This document shows positions 1 to 5,343 of a stretch of DNA of 5,343 bases, piece after piece (within the stretch, counting starts at the first letter, position 1; the number at the start of each line of letters is the position of its first letter). The notes under the pieces were generated by a model. That model had not been told where the DNA came from and did no database searches. It was given only the letters and a program-made list of their open reading frames with translations. This DNA is from Chitinophagaceae bacterium (GTDB taxonomy: Bacteria; Bacteroidota; Bacteroidia; Chitinophagales; Chitinophagaceae): NCBI GenBank assembly GCA_947461495.1, contig CANHLV010000144.1, forward strand, positions 1-5,343, given 5' to 3'. The translations under genes were made by a program, and so were the position numbers.

Positions 1-370
1 TGCAGAAATGCTTGGACAAAAAATGAGAGCTCATGAAGTGAATGTATGGATGATCAATACAGGCTGGAGTGGCGGACCTTATGGCGTTGGGCAAAGAATG
101 AAACTTGCATACACAAGAGCCATGATTACAGCAGCATTGGAAGGCAAGCTCAATAACCTGCAATATGAAGCCCACCCAGTATTTGGCATGATGATGCCTA
201 CGACTTGTCCTGAAGTGCCAGCAGAAATACTAAATCCCAGGAATACCTGGGCAAATAAAGAAGACTACGATAAAAAAGCGAAAGAATTGGCAGCACAGTT
301 TATTAAGAACTTCGAGAAATATGCTGCCGGAGTAAATGCAGAAACTTTGGCTGCAGCTCCTAAAATATAA
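1..370 (+). CDS. pckA: Phosphoenolpyruvate carboxykinase (ATP), C-terminal part (5' truncated)
   Basis: This is the last 122 codons or so of ATP-dependent PEP carboxykinase, which converts oxaloacetate and ATP to phosphoenolpyruvate, CO2 and ADP in the cytoplasm, the entry step of gluconeogenesis. The frame is open from base 2 (Ala-Glu-Met...) and ends with TAA at 368-370; the start and the catalytic, metal-binding and P-loop regions lie outside the window. Visible family signatures are NTGWSGGPYGVGQRM, the adenine-binding segment RMKLAYT (Arg at 95-97 and Thr at 113-115, matching E. coli Arg449 and Thr455 as I recall), HPVFG, and ILNPRNTW, followed by the usual helical tail with FIKNFEKY. 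The end aligns almost residue for residue with the E. coli PckA C-terminus, so the gene looks intact here. The ATG at 8 is internal, not the start. It converges on scoB across a shared terminator. Confidence 0.95.
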   Translation, partial: AEMLGQKMRAHEVNVWMINTGWSGGPYGVGQRMKLAYTRAMITAALEGKLNNLQYEAHPVFGMMMPTTCPEVPAEILNPRNTWANKEDYDKKAKELAAQFIKNFEKYAAGVNAETLAAAPKI

Positions 371-387
371 ACATGAGAAAACACAAC

Positions 388-425
388 AAAAACTAAAGCC
401 CCGAATGTTTGGGGCTTTAGTTTTT
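388..425 (+). terminator. Bidirectional rho-independent terminator between pckA and scoB
   Basis: A perfect 15-bp inverted repeat, AAAAACTAAAGCCCC at 388-402 and GGGGCTTTAGTTTTT at 411-425, encloses an 8-nt loop. The G+C-rich core sits next to the loop and the A/T-rich base supplies a U-tract in either direction. It begins 17 nt after the pckA stop and 38 nt beyond the scoB stop. This is what is expected of one terminator serving two convergent genes. Confidence 0.9.
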
Positions 426-463
426 AATTCAAAAAATCAAATATAGTAATACAGGCTGTACAA

Positions 464-1120
464 TTAAATAGCCATTTCAGGCACGTCACCCTCAACAATT
501 AAATTACCTTCTGTTTTAGAAATAATTTCTTCCACAGTTACGCCGGGCGCTCTTTCAAGCAATTTGAATCCTTTATCACATATTTCCAAAACAGCCAATT
601 CAGTGACAATTTTCTTTACACATCGTATACCCGTAATCGGTAGATGACATTTTTTTAGCAATTTACTCTCCCCTTTTGGATTGGTATGCATCATGGCCAC
701 TACAATATTTTTTGCACTTGCCACTAGATCCATGGCACCGCCCATTCCTTTGACCATTTTACCGGGAATTTTCCAGTTGGCGATATCGCCATTTTCACTG
801 ACTTCCATGGCACCTAAAACAGTAAGGTCAACTTTACCGGAACGTATCATACCAAAGCTCATAGCGCTATCGAAAAATGAAGAGCCAGGAATTGTAGTTA
901 TGGTTTGTTTACCAGCGTTAATCAAATCTGCATCCTGTTTTCCTTCTTTAGGAAACGGCCCCATACCCAGCAACCCATTTTCACTTTGGAGGATTACATT
1001 TATTCCTTCAGGAACATAATTTGCCACTAAAGTTGGAATACCAATACCAAGATTGACATAATAACCATCTTTTAGTTCTTTTGCAATTCTTTGTGCGATT
1101 TGAAATTTATCTAAAGCCAT
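464..1120 (-). CDS. scoB: Succinyl-CoA:3-ketoacid CoA transferase, subunit B
   Basis: This is the beta subunit of 3-oxoacid CoA transferase (218 aa, the usual length), which with ScoA moves CoA from succinyl-CoA to acetoacetate. The catalytic glutamate is Glu47 in LQSENGLLGMGP, matching the family signature S-E-N-G; the enzyme works through a glutamyl-CoA thioester. Other SCOT-type segments are NLGIGIPTLVANY (23-35), DADLINAGK (63-71), GAMEVSENGDIANW (103-116) and GKMVKGMGGAMDL (120-132). The resemblance to the second half of mammalian SCOT is close, which favours acetoacetate over other acyl acceptors. I chose the ATG at 1118-1120: it gives the family N-terminus (MALDKFQIAQRIAKEL) behind an A-rich leader. 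An in-frame TTG at 1186 would add 22 residues encoded entirely by repeat-like DNA and is unlikely. It is probably cotranscribed with scoA despite the 98-nt gap. Confidence 0.94.
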   Translation of the reverse strand: MALDKFQIAQRIAKELKDGYYVNLGIGIPTLVANYVPEGINVILQSENGLLGMGPFPKEGKQDADLINAGKQTITTIPGSSFFDSAMSFGMIRSGKVDLTVLGAMEVSENGDIANWKIPGKMVKGMGGAMDLVASAKNIVVAMMHTNPKGESKLLKKCHLPITGIRCVKKIVTELAVLEICDKGFKLLERAPGVTVEEIISKTEGNLIVEGDVPEMAI

Positions 1121-1127
1121 TTTTTTA

Positions 1128-1169
1128 AAATGTTTGGGGTTTGTTGTTTGGTGTTGTTTGTTCGGTGTT
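1128..1169 (-). repeat. Degenerate tandem repeat, 14-nt period, just upstream of scoB
   Basis: Read on the minus strand, three successive 14-nt units start with AACACCGAACAA, AACACCAAACAA and AACCCCAAACAT (starting at 1169, 1155 and 1141). The run is G-poor, rich in A and C, and ends 7 nt before the scoB ATG. It would leave the scoB leader largely unstructured, which suits A-rich, Shine-Dalgarno-independent initiation; that role is inference. It directly abuts a second repeat block with a different period. Confidence 0.7.
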
Positions 1170-1170
1170 A

Positions 1171-1210
1171 AGACCTTTTGAACCAATTGAACATTTTGAA
1201 CCTTAGAACC
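1171..1210 (-). repeat. Degenerate tandem repeat, 9-nt period, downstream of scoA
   Basis: On the minus strand the sequence runs GGTTCTAA, GGTTCAAAA, TGTTCAATT, GGTTCAAAA, then GGTCT. GGTTCAAAA occurs twice exactly (1194-1202 and 1176-1184), 18 nt or two periods apart, with a variant unit between and another before. It starts 9 nt after the scoA stop codon. From memory, GTTCAAA-type low-complexity spacers recur in Bacteroidota genomes; their function is not known to me. No stable hairpin is evident in it. Confidence 0.7.
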
Positions 1211-1218
1211 TGTTCGAC

Positions 1219-1911
1219 CTACTTACTCAACGTTAACTGTTCAATTCTCTTCTCATAATGCTTTCCTTCAAAAATGCGTTGTACATAAATTCCAGGCGTA
1301 TGAATATGATTAGGATCAAGTTCTCCGGTAGGCACAAGGTGTTCCACTTCTGCAATAGTTATTTTACCAGCCATAGCCATTAAGGGATTGAAATTTCTTG
1401 CCGTATCCTTAAATATTAAATTACCCATTGTATCTCCTTTCCATGCCTTTACGATGGCGAAATCAGCATCAAATGCCATTTCAAGCAAATAATCCTTGCC
1501 ATTAAAATTTCTCACTTCTTTTCCCTCTGCGACTTCAGTTCCAACTCCGGCAGGCGTGTAAATAGCTGGCATGCCATATCCAGCTGCCATACATCTTGTG
1601 GCTAAAGTGCCTTGTGGAATCAATTCTACTTCAAGTTCACCGCTTAACAATTGTCTTTCAAATTCAGCATTTTCACCAACATAAGAAGAAATCATTTTCT
1701 TTACTTGTTTTTGCTGTAGCATTAATCCAATTCCGAAATCATCAACACCGGCATTATTAGAAATACAGGTAAGTTGCTTTACTCCTTTTTTGACCAATGC
1801 TGCAATACAATTTTCAGGGATACCACACAATCCAAAACCACCCAGCATAAGTACCGATCCATCAATAATATCTGCTATTGCTAGATCCGCATTTTCATAC
1901 AATTTATTCAT
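1219..1911 (-). CDS. scoA: Succinyl-CoA:3-ketoacid CoA transferase, subunit A
   Basis: This is the alpha subunit of 3-oxoacid CoA transferase (230 aa, normal length). With ScoB it forms the enzyme that activates acetoacetate with succinyl-CoA, linking ketone-body or fatty-acid-derived acetoacetate to the TCA cycle. The CoA transferase signature 1 is present as DGSVLMLGGFGLCGIP (17-32). Further SCOT-like segments are SNNAGVDDFGIGL (51-63), SSYVGENAEFERQLLSGELE (75-94), PQGTLATR (99-106), FAIVKAWKGD (151-160) and the C-terminal HYEKRIEQL. The catalytic glutamate lies in the partner subunit, as expected for the two-gene form. The ATG at 1909-1911 is the only sensible start and lies 14 nt after the DUF4296 gene stop, which suggests cotranscription with it. 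The stop (TAG) is followed by the repeat spacer before scoB. Confidence 0.94.
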   Translation of the reverse strand: MNKLYENADLAIADIIDGSVLMLGGFGLCGIPENCIAALVKKGVKQLTCISNNAGVDDFGIGLMLQQKQVKKMISSYVGENAEFERQLLSGELEVELIPQGTLATRCMAAGYGMPAIYTPAGVGTEVAEGKEVRNFNGKDYLLEMAFDADFAIVKAWKGDTMGNLIFKDTARNFNPLMAMAGKITIAEVEHLVPTGELDPNHIHTPGIYVQRIFEGKHYEKRIEQLTLSK

Positions 1912-1925
1912 ACCATTCTTTACTT

Positions 1926-2270
1926 TTAATTTTGTTGAAACACTTTTATTCTATTCTGATTTGCGGTTATGCTGTCTAATAAAGCATTCATCAGATCAGG
2001 ATGTGAATAATAATATCGATAGCTTTTATAAAACTGCTCTTTTGTAATTTTATAATGATCAAATATTACTTTTTGCATTTTAATATTAGCTAGAGTATCA
2101 GTTCCGGGTCGCTCCCTTTTTGTAAATTCTTCCGAAAAAACATCTGCTTTAATAAAATCCCACATAATCAGTTCCATTTTTTTCGGCTTAATAATTGAAG
2201 ATGGGAAGCTTTCTTTTCTTGAACAAGAAATAAAAATAAATATTATAGCAAACAAAAAAAGGAATCTCAT
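1926..2270 (-). CDS. DUF4296 family small lipoprotein
   Basis: This 114-aa protein belongs, by recalled pattern, to DUF4296, a Bacteroidota family of unknown function. It starts with a very hydrophobic signal segment (residues 3-14) ending in FIS-Cys16, which reads as a lipobox with Phe instead of the usual Leu at -3, so it is probably a lipoprotein. Cys16 is followed by SRKE rather than a run of acidic residues, so I see no clear surface-export signal of the Bacteroidota type. The mature part holds the two typical halves: IIKPKKMELIMWDFIKADVF (26-45) and a helical segment with IFDHYKITKEQF and SYRYYYSHPDLM (about 69-94). Its ATG overlaps the stop of the PorD-like gene (ATGA at 2267-2270), implying translational coupling; scoA follows after 14 nt. 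Its exact role is unknown to me. Confidence 0.8.
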   Translation of the reverse strand: MRFLFLFAIIFIFISCSRKESFPSSIIKPKKMELIMWDFIKADVFSEEFTKRERPGTDTLANIKMQKVIFDHYKITKEQFYKSYRYYYSHPDLMNALLDSITANQNRIKVFQQN

Positions 2271-3184
2271 TTTAATTCTGCTTTATATTTTGAAGCATTT
2301 GATAAATCAAGTCTACTGAGAATATCAAGTGCACGCGCCTTATCCGGAGGCGTTGCTTTTGAAAAAAGCTTAATCAATTCGTTGGATTTGCCTTGTAAAA
2401 AAAACTGATTAATCATCGTGTTCGGATTTTCAGTATTAAATGCATCAAGTTGGTTCAAAACAGTTAACATCTCTGTTCTTGCCTTTGTATCATCCTGATA
2501 AAAATTATCTAATGAGTTTCTGTAATAACTATAGTAAATATCCTGCATTACACTATATCTTGTATCTAAGATATTATTAACCAGCCAATATCTATTTCTG
2601 ATTCCATCGAATGCTTTCCACCCGTTGATTGATCTTCCATCTGGAGCATTGTTTACGATATTCTGTGCTTTTTGAAAATAAGCATCGCCGCCATGAGGAG
2701 CAAAAGATAAAGCATCAAAACCTATAATCATATACGCATAATAGGCTATCACTGCCGTTAAGTTGGATACCAAAGGATCATTACCAGAAACTCTGTTTTC
2801 ATTGAAATCCAATTGCTGGAATTCTAAATATTTAAATGTAAATTTATCATCTTTGTAATTAATAATTGGCGATAAATACGAAGTGTTGTATACTGGTCTT
2901 GCCGATTGAATTGTAATAGATGCAGAATATACGTTCGATTCATCTGTTGACTCAAGATTTAATAAAATACTGCATTGTATTCTTTCATTTGGGCCATAAG
3001 TCTCTGAAGTCCATTTGCGGTTGTTAAGAAAATTATTTATAGAAGTTTGTAAGGTTTGAAATGTGGTTCTGTTCACATTATTGGCCACTCTGGTAGTAGC
3101 AACTGTAACTTTGGCTAATAATTCTTGAGCTTGTATTGATTGTACCGTAAACAATATGAATGTAAATACCAATATTCTCTTCAT
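2267..3184 (-). CDS. porD: DUF4835 family exported protein, type IX secretion PorD-like
   Basis: This 305-aa protein matches the DUF4835 family, restricted largely to Bacteroidota and, as I recall, labelled type IX secretion system protein PorD in current annotation. A Sec signal peptide is clear: Lys2-Arg3, a hydrophobic stretch 4-14 and a likely cut after QSIQA (residue 19), giving a periplasmic protein without a lipid anchor. Family segments include NNRKWT (54-59), ERIQCS (67-72), QSARPVYNTSY (93-103), LDFNENRVSGNDPLVSNL (125-142), AYYAYMIIGFDALSFAP (147-163) and YFQKAQNIVN (169-178). The C-terminal third is helical. It follows coaBC by 28 nt, the usual neighbour in this phylum, and overlaps the DUF4296 gene by 4 nt. 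I am sure of the family, less so of the PorD name, and the biochemical activity is not shown by the sequence. Confidence 0.83.
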   Translation of the reverse strand: MKRILVFTFILFTVQSIQAQELLAKVTVATTRVANNVNRTTFQTLQTSINNFLNNRKWTSETYGPNERIQCSILLNLESTDESNVYSASITIQSARPVYNTSYLSPIINYKDDKFTFKYLEFQQLDFNENRVSGNDPLVSNLTAVIAYYAYMIIGFDALSFAPHGGDAYFQKAQNIVNNAPDGRSINGWKAFDGIRNRYWLVNNILDTRYSVMQDIYYSYYRNSLDNFYQDDTKARTEMLTVLNQLDAFNTENPNTMINQFFLQGKSNELIKLFSKATPPDKARALDILSRLDLSNASKYKAELK

Positions 3185-3212
3185 GCTTTGTTTTTTTAAA
3201 TAAAAATTATAC

Positions 3213-4400
3213 TTAATTATTTTTCAGAATGGTATCTATGATATCATTTGCTACCTCAGATTTAGACTTAGTTTCAAATGAAATAGCGTTCCCATTTTTG
3301 GCAAATATTGTAATTTTATTTGTGTCTTTACCAAATCCTGCACCCTTGTCATTCATAGAATTCAAAATGATATAGTCTGCATTTTTGGAAATTAATTTTG
3401 ATGTTGCATTAGCTTCTTCATTATTTGTTTCTAATGCAAATCCAATTAGCAATTGATTCTCCTTTTTTCGTTCACCAAGCGATTTTAAAATATCTCTTGT
3501 TTTTTCCAATTCCAGTGTTAGGCAAGATTCGGTTTTTTTTATTTTATATTCAGCAGGATTTTTTACTGTATAATCAGCTACTGCAGCACTTAAAACAGCA
3601 ATATCTGCATTTTCAAATTCAAGCATACTAGATTCATACATTTCTGCAGCTGTGACTACAGGAATATGTTTTACTTTATCAGGAATGGGAATAGTAATAG
3701 GACCACAAATTAATGTTACAGCTGCACCTCTTTGAATACATTCATTTGCTAAAGCAATTCCCATTTTTCCGGTTGAATGGTTACTGATAAATCTTACAGG
3801 ATCTATAGATTCATAAGTAGGTCCTGCAGTAATTAGCACTTTTTTTCCGGCTAGTTGGTCTGATTTTTTGAAAAACAAATCAATCCAATCTACAATTTTT
3901 TCAGGTTCGGCCATTCTCCCTGGACCAATCAATCCACTGGCCAATTCACCATGTTCAACGGGTATCAAGTGATTACCATATGATTGGATTTTATTGAGGT
4001 TGAAACTAGTAGAAGGATGGAGCCACATATCTTCATCCATTGCAGGTGCTACTACAACTGGACAAGTCGCAGATAAATAAACCGCCATCAATAGATTATC
4101 ACAAATGCCATTCGACATTTTAGCAAGCGTGTTGCATGTGAGAGGAGCGATAACCATTAGATTGGCCCATCTGCCAAGCATGACATGATTTGCCCAAGAA
4201 CCTTGTTCAGCAATTGTATATAATACTTCATTTTTTGAAAGTGTAGATAATGTAAGTGGAGCTACAAATTCAATAGCTGAAGGAGTCATTATGATTCTGA
4301 CTTCCGCACCTGCTTTAATTAAATTACGGACAAGTATTGCAGTTTTATAGGCTGCAATACTGCCTGTGATGCCAAGTAATATTTTTTTTCCTTTTAACAT
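3213..4400 (-). CDS. coaBC: Bifunctional phosphopantothenoylcysteine decarboxylase / phosphopantothenate-cysteine ligase
   Basis: CoaBC carries out two steps of coenzyme A synthesis: CTP-dependent joining of 4'-phosphopantothenate to cysteine (CoaB, C-terminal) and FMN-dependent decarboxylation to 4'-phosphopantetheine (CoaC, N-terminal). With the ATG at 4398-4400 it has 395 aa, a normal length. The CoaC part (about 1-175) shows GITGSIAAYK (10-19), the catalytic His72 in NHVMLGRWANL, and IGPGRMAEP (158-166). The CoaB part (about 186-395) shows TAGPTYESIDPVRFISN, NHSTGKMG (207-214), SAAVADY (271-277), KIKK (286-289), GFALETNN (320-327) and NDKGAGFGKDTN. Two positions differ from E. coli: the PAMN motif is PAMD (Asp122) and the ACG cysteine is Ser155. 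An in-frame ATG at 4413-4415 would add five residues, but it falls inside a hairpin. Confidence 0.95.
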   Translation of the reverse strand: MLKGKKILLGITGSIAAYKTAILVRNLIKAGAEVRIIMTPSAIEFVAPLTLSTLSKNEVLYTIAEQGSWANHVMLGRWANLMVIAPLTCNTLAKMSNGICDNLLMAVYLSATCPVVVAPAMDEDMWLHPSTSFNLNKIQSYGNHLIPVEHGELASGLIGPGRMAEPEKIVDWIDLFFKKSDQLAGKKVLITAGPTYESIDPVRFISNHSTGKMGIALANECIQRGAAVTLICGPITIPIPDKVKHIPVVTAAEMYESSMLEFENADIAVLSAAVADYTVKNPAEYKIKKTESCLTLELEKTRDILKSLGERKKENQLLIGFALETNNEEANATSKLISKNADYIILNSMNDKGAGFGKDTNKITIFAKNGNAISFETKSKSEVANDIIDTILKNN

Positions 4401-4405
4401 AAAAT

Positions 4406-4426
4406 ACCCCGTCATTGAGACGGGGT
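4406..4426 (-). terminator. Terminator-like hairpin immediately upstream of coaBC
   Basis: A perfect 8-bp inverted repeat, ACCCCGTC (4406-4413) and GACGGGGT (4419-4426), with a 5-nt loop. On the minus strand its 3' arm is followed by ATTTTATG, where the final ATG is the coaBC start. The short U-run makes it a plausible weak terminator or attenuator for transcripts from bamD and the omega gene; the plus-strand side has no U-tract and no gene to end. It could equally hinder ribosome loading at coaBC. The gap around it (4401-4474) holds no other feature I can support. Confidence 0.6.
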
Positions 4427-4474
4427 TAAAATTAAAACAAGTATTTTAAACAATGAGTTAATTACATGAATTTA

Positions 4475-4816
4475 TTAACTGAATAAGTTTTCATCATTTT
4501 TACGGAAATAAACTTTGTTATCCAAAAATTCCGTAGTTGCCAATAATGAAGGGTTGGGCATTCTTTCATATGCTCGAGAAATTTCAATTTGCTCCTTATT
4601 TTCATGAATTTCTTCAAGACTATCTGTATGACTTGCAAATTCTTCAAGCTTATTGTGAAGCTCTTCTTTGATAGAAATGTTGATTTGATTGGCTCTCTTT
4701 GCAATCACAGCAATGGATTCGTACAGGTTTCCTGTTTTTTCTTTCAAATCTGAAAGTTTCTTAGGTTCAACTGAACTGCTGGTATTACCGCTTAGATGAC
4801 GACGAAGTTTGCTCAT
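4475..4816 (-). CDS. rpoZ: DNA-directed RNA polymerase omega-like subunit (Bacteroidota type)
   Basis: This 113-aa protein resembles the Bacteroidota omega subunit family, which helps fold and stabilise the beta' subunit of RNA polymerase. The key segment is NLYESIAVIAKRANQI (30-45), the counterpart of the classical omega helix with its AKRA core, followed by LEEFASHTDSLEEI (57-70), ENKEQIEIS (72-80) and a terminal part with LATTEFLDNKVYFR (92-105). The first 25 residues are polar and look disordered. I chose the ATG at 4814-4816 because no later methionine precedes the conserved region; it overlaps the bamD 3' end by 32 nt in another frame, so translation is probably coupled. The leader is A-rich (AATAAAAA). 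It sits between bamD and coaBC, the usual place in this phylum. The family is clear; the orthology to textbook omega is more distant. Confidence 0.82.
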   Translation of the reverse strand: MSKLRRHLSGNTSSSVEPKKLSDLKEKTGNLYESIAVIAKRANQINISIKEELHNKLEEFASHTDSLEEIHENKEQIEISRAYERMPNPSLLATTEFLDNKVYFRKNDENLFS

Positions 4817-5343
4817 TTTTTATTGCTTTTAATTGATTTTGACTTTGTAAACTCAACGATTCTGCTTCTGACAGTAATTTGCTTTCCGGATACCTGTCAA
4901 CAAAATCCTGATATTCTGTAATTACTTTTTCAAAACGTTCTTCTTGTTTATCAAGAATACTGAGTTTTGCAAATTTAAAGTAAGATTTAACAACCATTAG
5001 CTTATAACGGTCACCTGAAATTGATTCAGGATAGTTATTAAGTAAAGTTGAAAACGCGATGGCTGCTGCTCTATACTCACTCAAATTGTAATACAATTCT
5101 GCCCCTCTATATTCCTTCATTTCAAGCTTTACCCTGCATTTATCGATAATTTCTGTTGCTTCTTTGTTTCTTTCAGACCCCGGATGAGTATTGATGAAAG
5201 TTTGCATCATACCCATCGCTTTAAGTGTATTTACTTGTTCTAGCTCAATTTTTGGAGATAATTTATAATAGCAGTAAGCTCTCATAAAATCTACCTCTTC
5301 AGATTTCACACTGTTTGGAAACACTTCAAGATATCCTTTGAAA
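4785..5343 (-). CDS. bamD: Outer membrane protein assembly factor BamD, C-terminal part (5' truncated)
   Basis: This is the last 185 residues or so of BamD, a TPR lipoprotein of the BAM complex that works with BamA at the periplasmic face of the outer membrane to insert beta-barrel proteins. The frame is open to the window edge; the GTG at 5322-5324 is internal, since the upstream codons (FKGYLE) continue the first visible repeat. Typical BamD features are FPNSVKSEEVDFMRAYCYYK, THPGSERNKEATEIIDKCR, the repeat ELYYNLSEYRAAAIAFSTLL ending in NNYPES, and a final repeat with VITEYQDFVDRYPESK. The signal peptide, lipobox and first repeats lie off the window. The tail is Ser/Lys-rich and ends with TAA at 4785-4787, inside the 5' end of the omega-like gene. 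Confidence 0.9.
   Translation of the reverse strand, partial: FKGYLEVFPNSVKSEEVDFMRAYCYYKLSPKIELEQVNTLKAMGMMQTFINTHPGSERNKEATEIIDKCRVKLEMKEYRGAELYYNLSEYRAAAIAFSTLLNNYPESISGDRYKLMVVKSYFKFAKLSILDKQEERFEKVITEYQDFVDRYPESKLLSEAESLSLQSQNQLKAIKNEQTSSSSKR

Noticed and set aside
450..460. Palindrome TACAG-G-CTGTA downstream of scoB
   Set aside because: The arms are only 5 bp around a single base, too short for a hairpin, and nothing places an operator in this convergent 3' region.
681..1019. Plus-strand open frame antisense to scoB
   Set aside because: It lies wholly within a well-supported gene on the other strand and its translation resembles no family; it is a shadow.
1121..1186. N-terminal extension of scoB starting at a TTG codon at 1186
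   Set aside because: The extra 22 residues are encoded by the tandem repeat spacer, are not part of the family, and the ATG at 1120 gives the expected length and N-terminus.
1790..2047. Plus-strand open frame across the scoA 5' end and the DUF4296 3' end
   Set aside because: It is antisense to two supported genes and has no recognisable domain or leader.
3185..3212. Possible promoter upstream of the PorD-like gene (TAATTTTT resembling the Bacteroidota -7 element TAnnTTTG)
   Set aside because: The final G is missing and no TTG -33 element lies at the right distance; AT-rich spacers produce such matches often.
3238..3247. Perfect 10-bp palindrome ATGATATCAT near the 3' end of coaBC
   Set aside because: It is inside coding sequence, AT-rich and of a length expected by chance.
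3425..3631. Plus-strand open frame inside coaBC
   Set aside because: It is antisense to the conserved CoaB domain and is biased in composition as expected of a shadow frame.
4462..4704. Minus-strand open frame overlapping the omega-like gene in another frame
   Set aside because: The omega-like frame carries the conserved family pattern; this frame shows none.

Overview
The window looks like a piece of a Bacteroidota chromosome, probably a Chitinophagaceae or flavobacterial-type genome. The DNA is AT-rich. Start codons follow A-rich leaders rather than clear Shine-Dalgarno sites. Two protein families found mainly in this phylum are present (DUF4835/PorD-like and DUF4296), and the order bamD, omega, coaBC, DUF4835 is a familiar Bacteroidota gene order. 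No mobile element, CRISPR array, tRNA or rRNA was seen.

Layout. On the plus strand, positions 1-370 hold the 3' end of pckA (ATP-dependent phosphoenolpyruvate carboxykinase). A strong, almost symmetrical hairpin at 388-425 separates it from everything else, which lies on the minus strand. In transcription order (right to left) the minus-strand genes are: the 3' part of bamD (cut by the window edge), an RNA polymerase omega-like gene overlapping bamD by 32 nt, coaBC, a DUF4835/PorD-like secreted protein, a DUF4296 small lipoprotein overlapping it by 4 nt, scoA and scoB. Spacings are mostly -32 to +28 nt, so most of the strand may be one operon. Two gaps are larger: 74 nt before coaBC, containing a terminator-like hairpin, and 98 nt between scoA and scoB, filled with two blocks of short degenerate tandem repeats.

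How the genes fit together. BamD belongs to the outer-membrane beta-barrel assembly machine; the PorD-like protein is exported and is tied to type IX secretion by family annotation; the DUF4296 protein is a predicted lipoprotein. These form an envelope group. CoaBC makes 4'-phosphopantetheine for coenzyme A. ScoA/ScoB form succinyl-CoA:3-ketoacid CoA transferase, which activates acetoacetate. PckA, transcribed convergently, makes phosphoenolpyruvate from oxaloacetate for gluconeogenesis.

The window is mainly housekeeping and I see no clear new system. The points most worth a second look are two substitutions at textbook active-site positions of the CoaC domain, the hairpin beside the coaBC start, the translationally coupled PorD-like/DUF4296 pair, and the two-register repeat spacer inside scoAB. 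Family assignments come from recalled sequence patterns; no database search was run.
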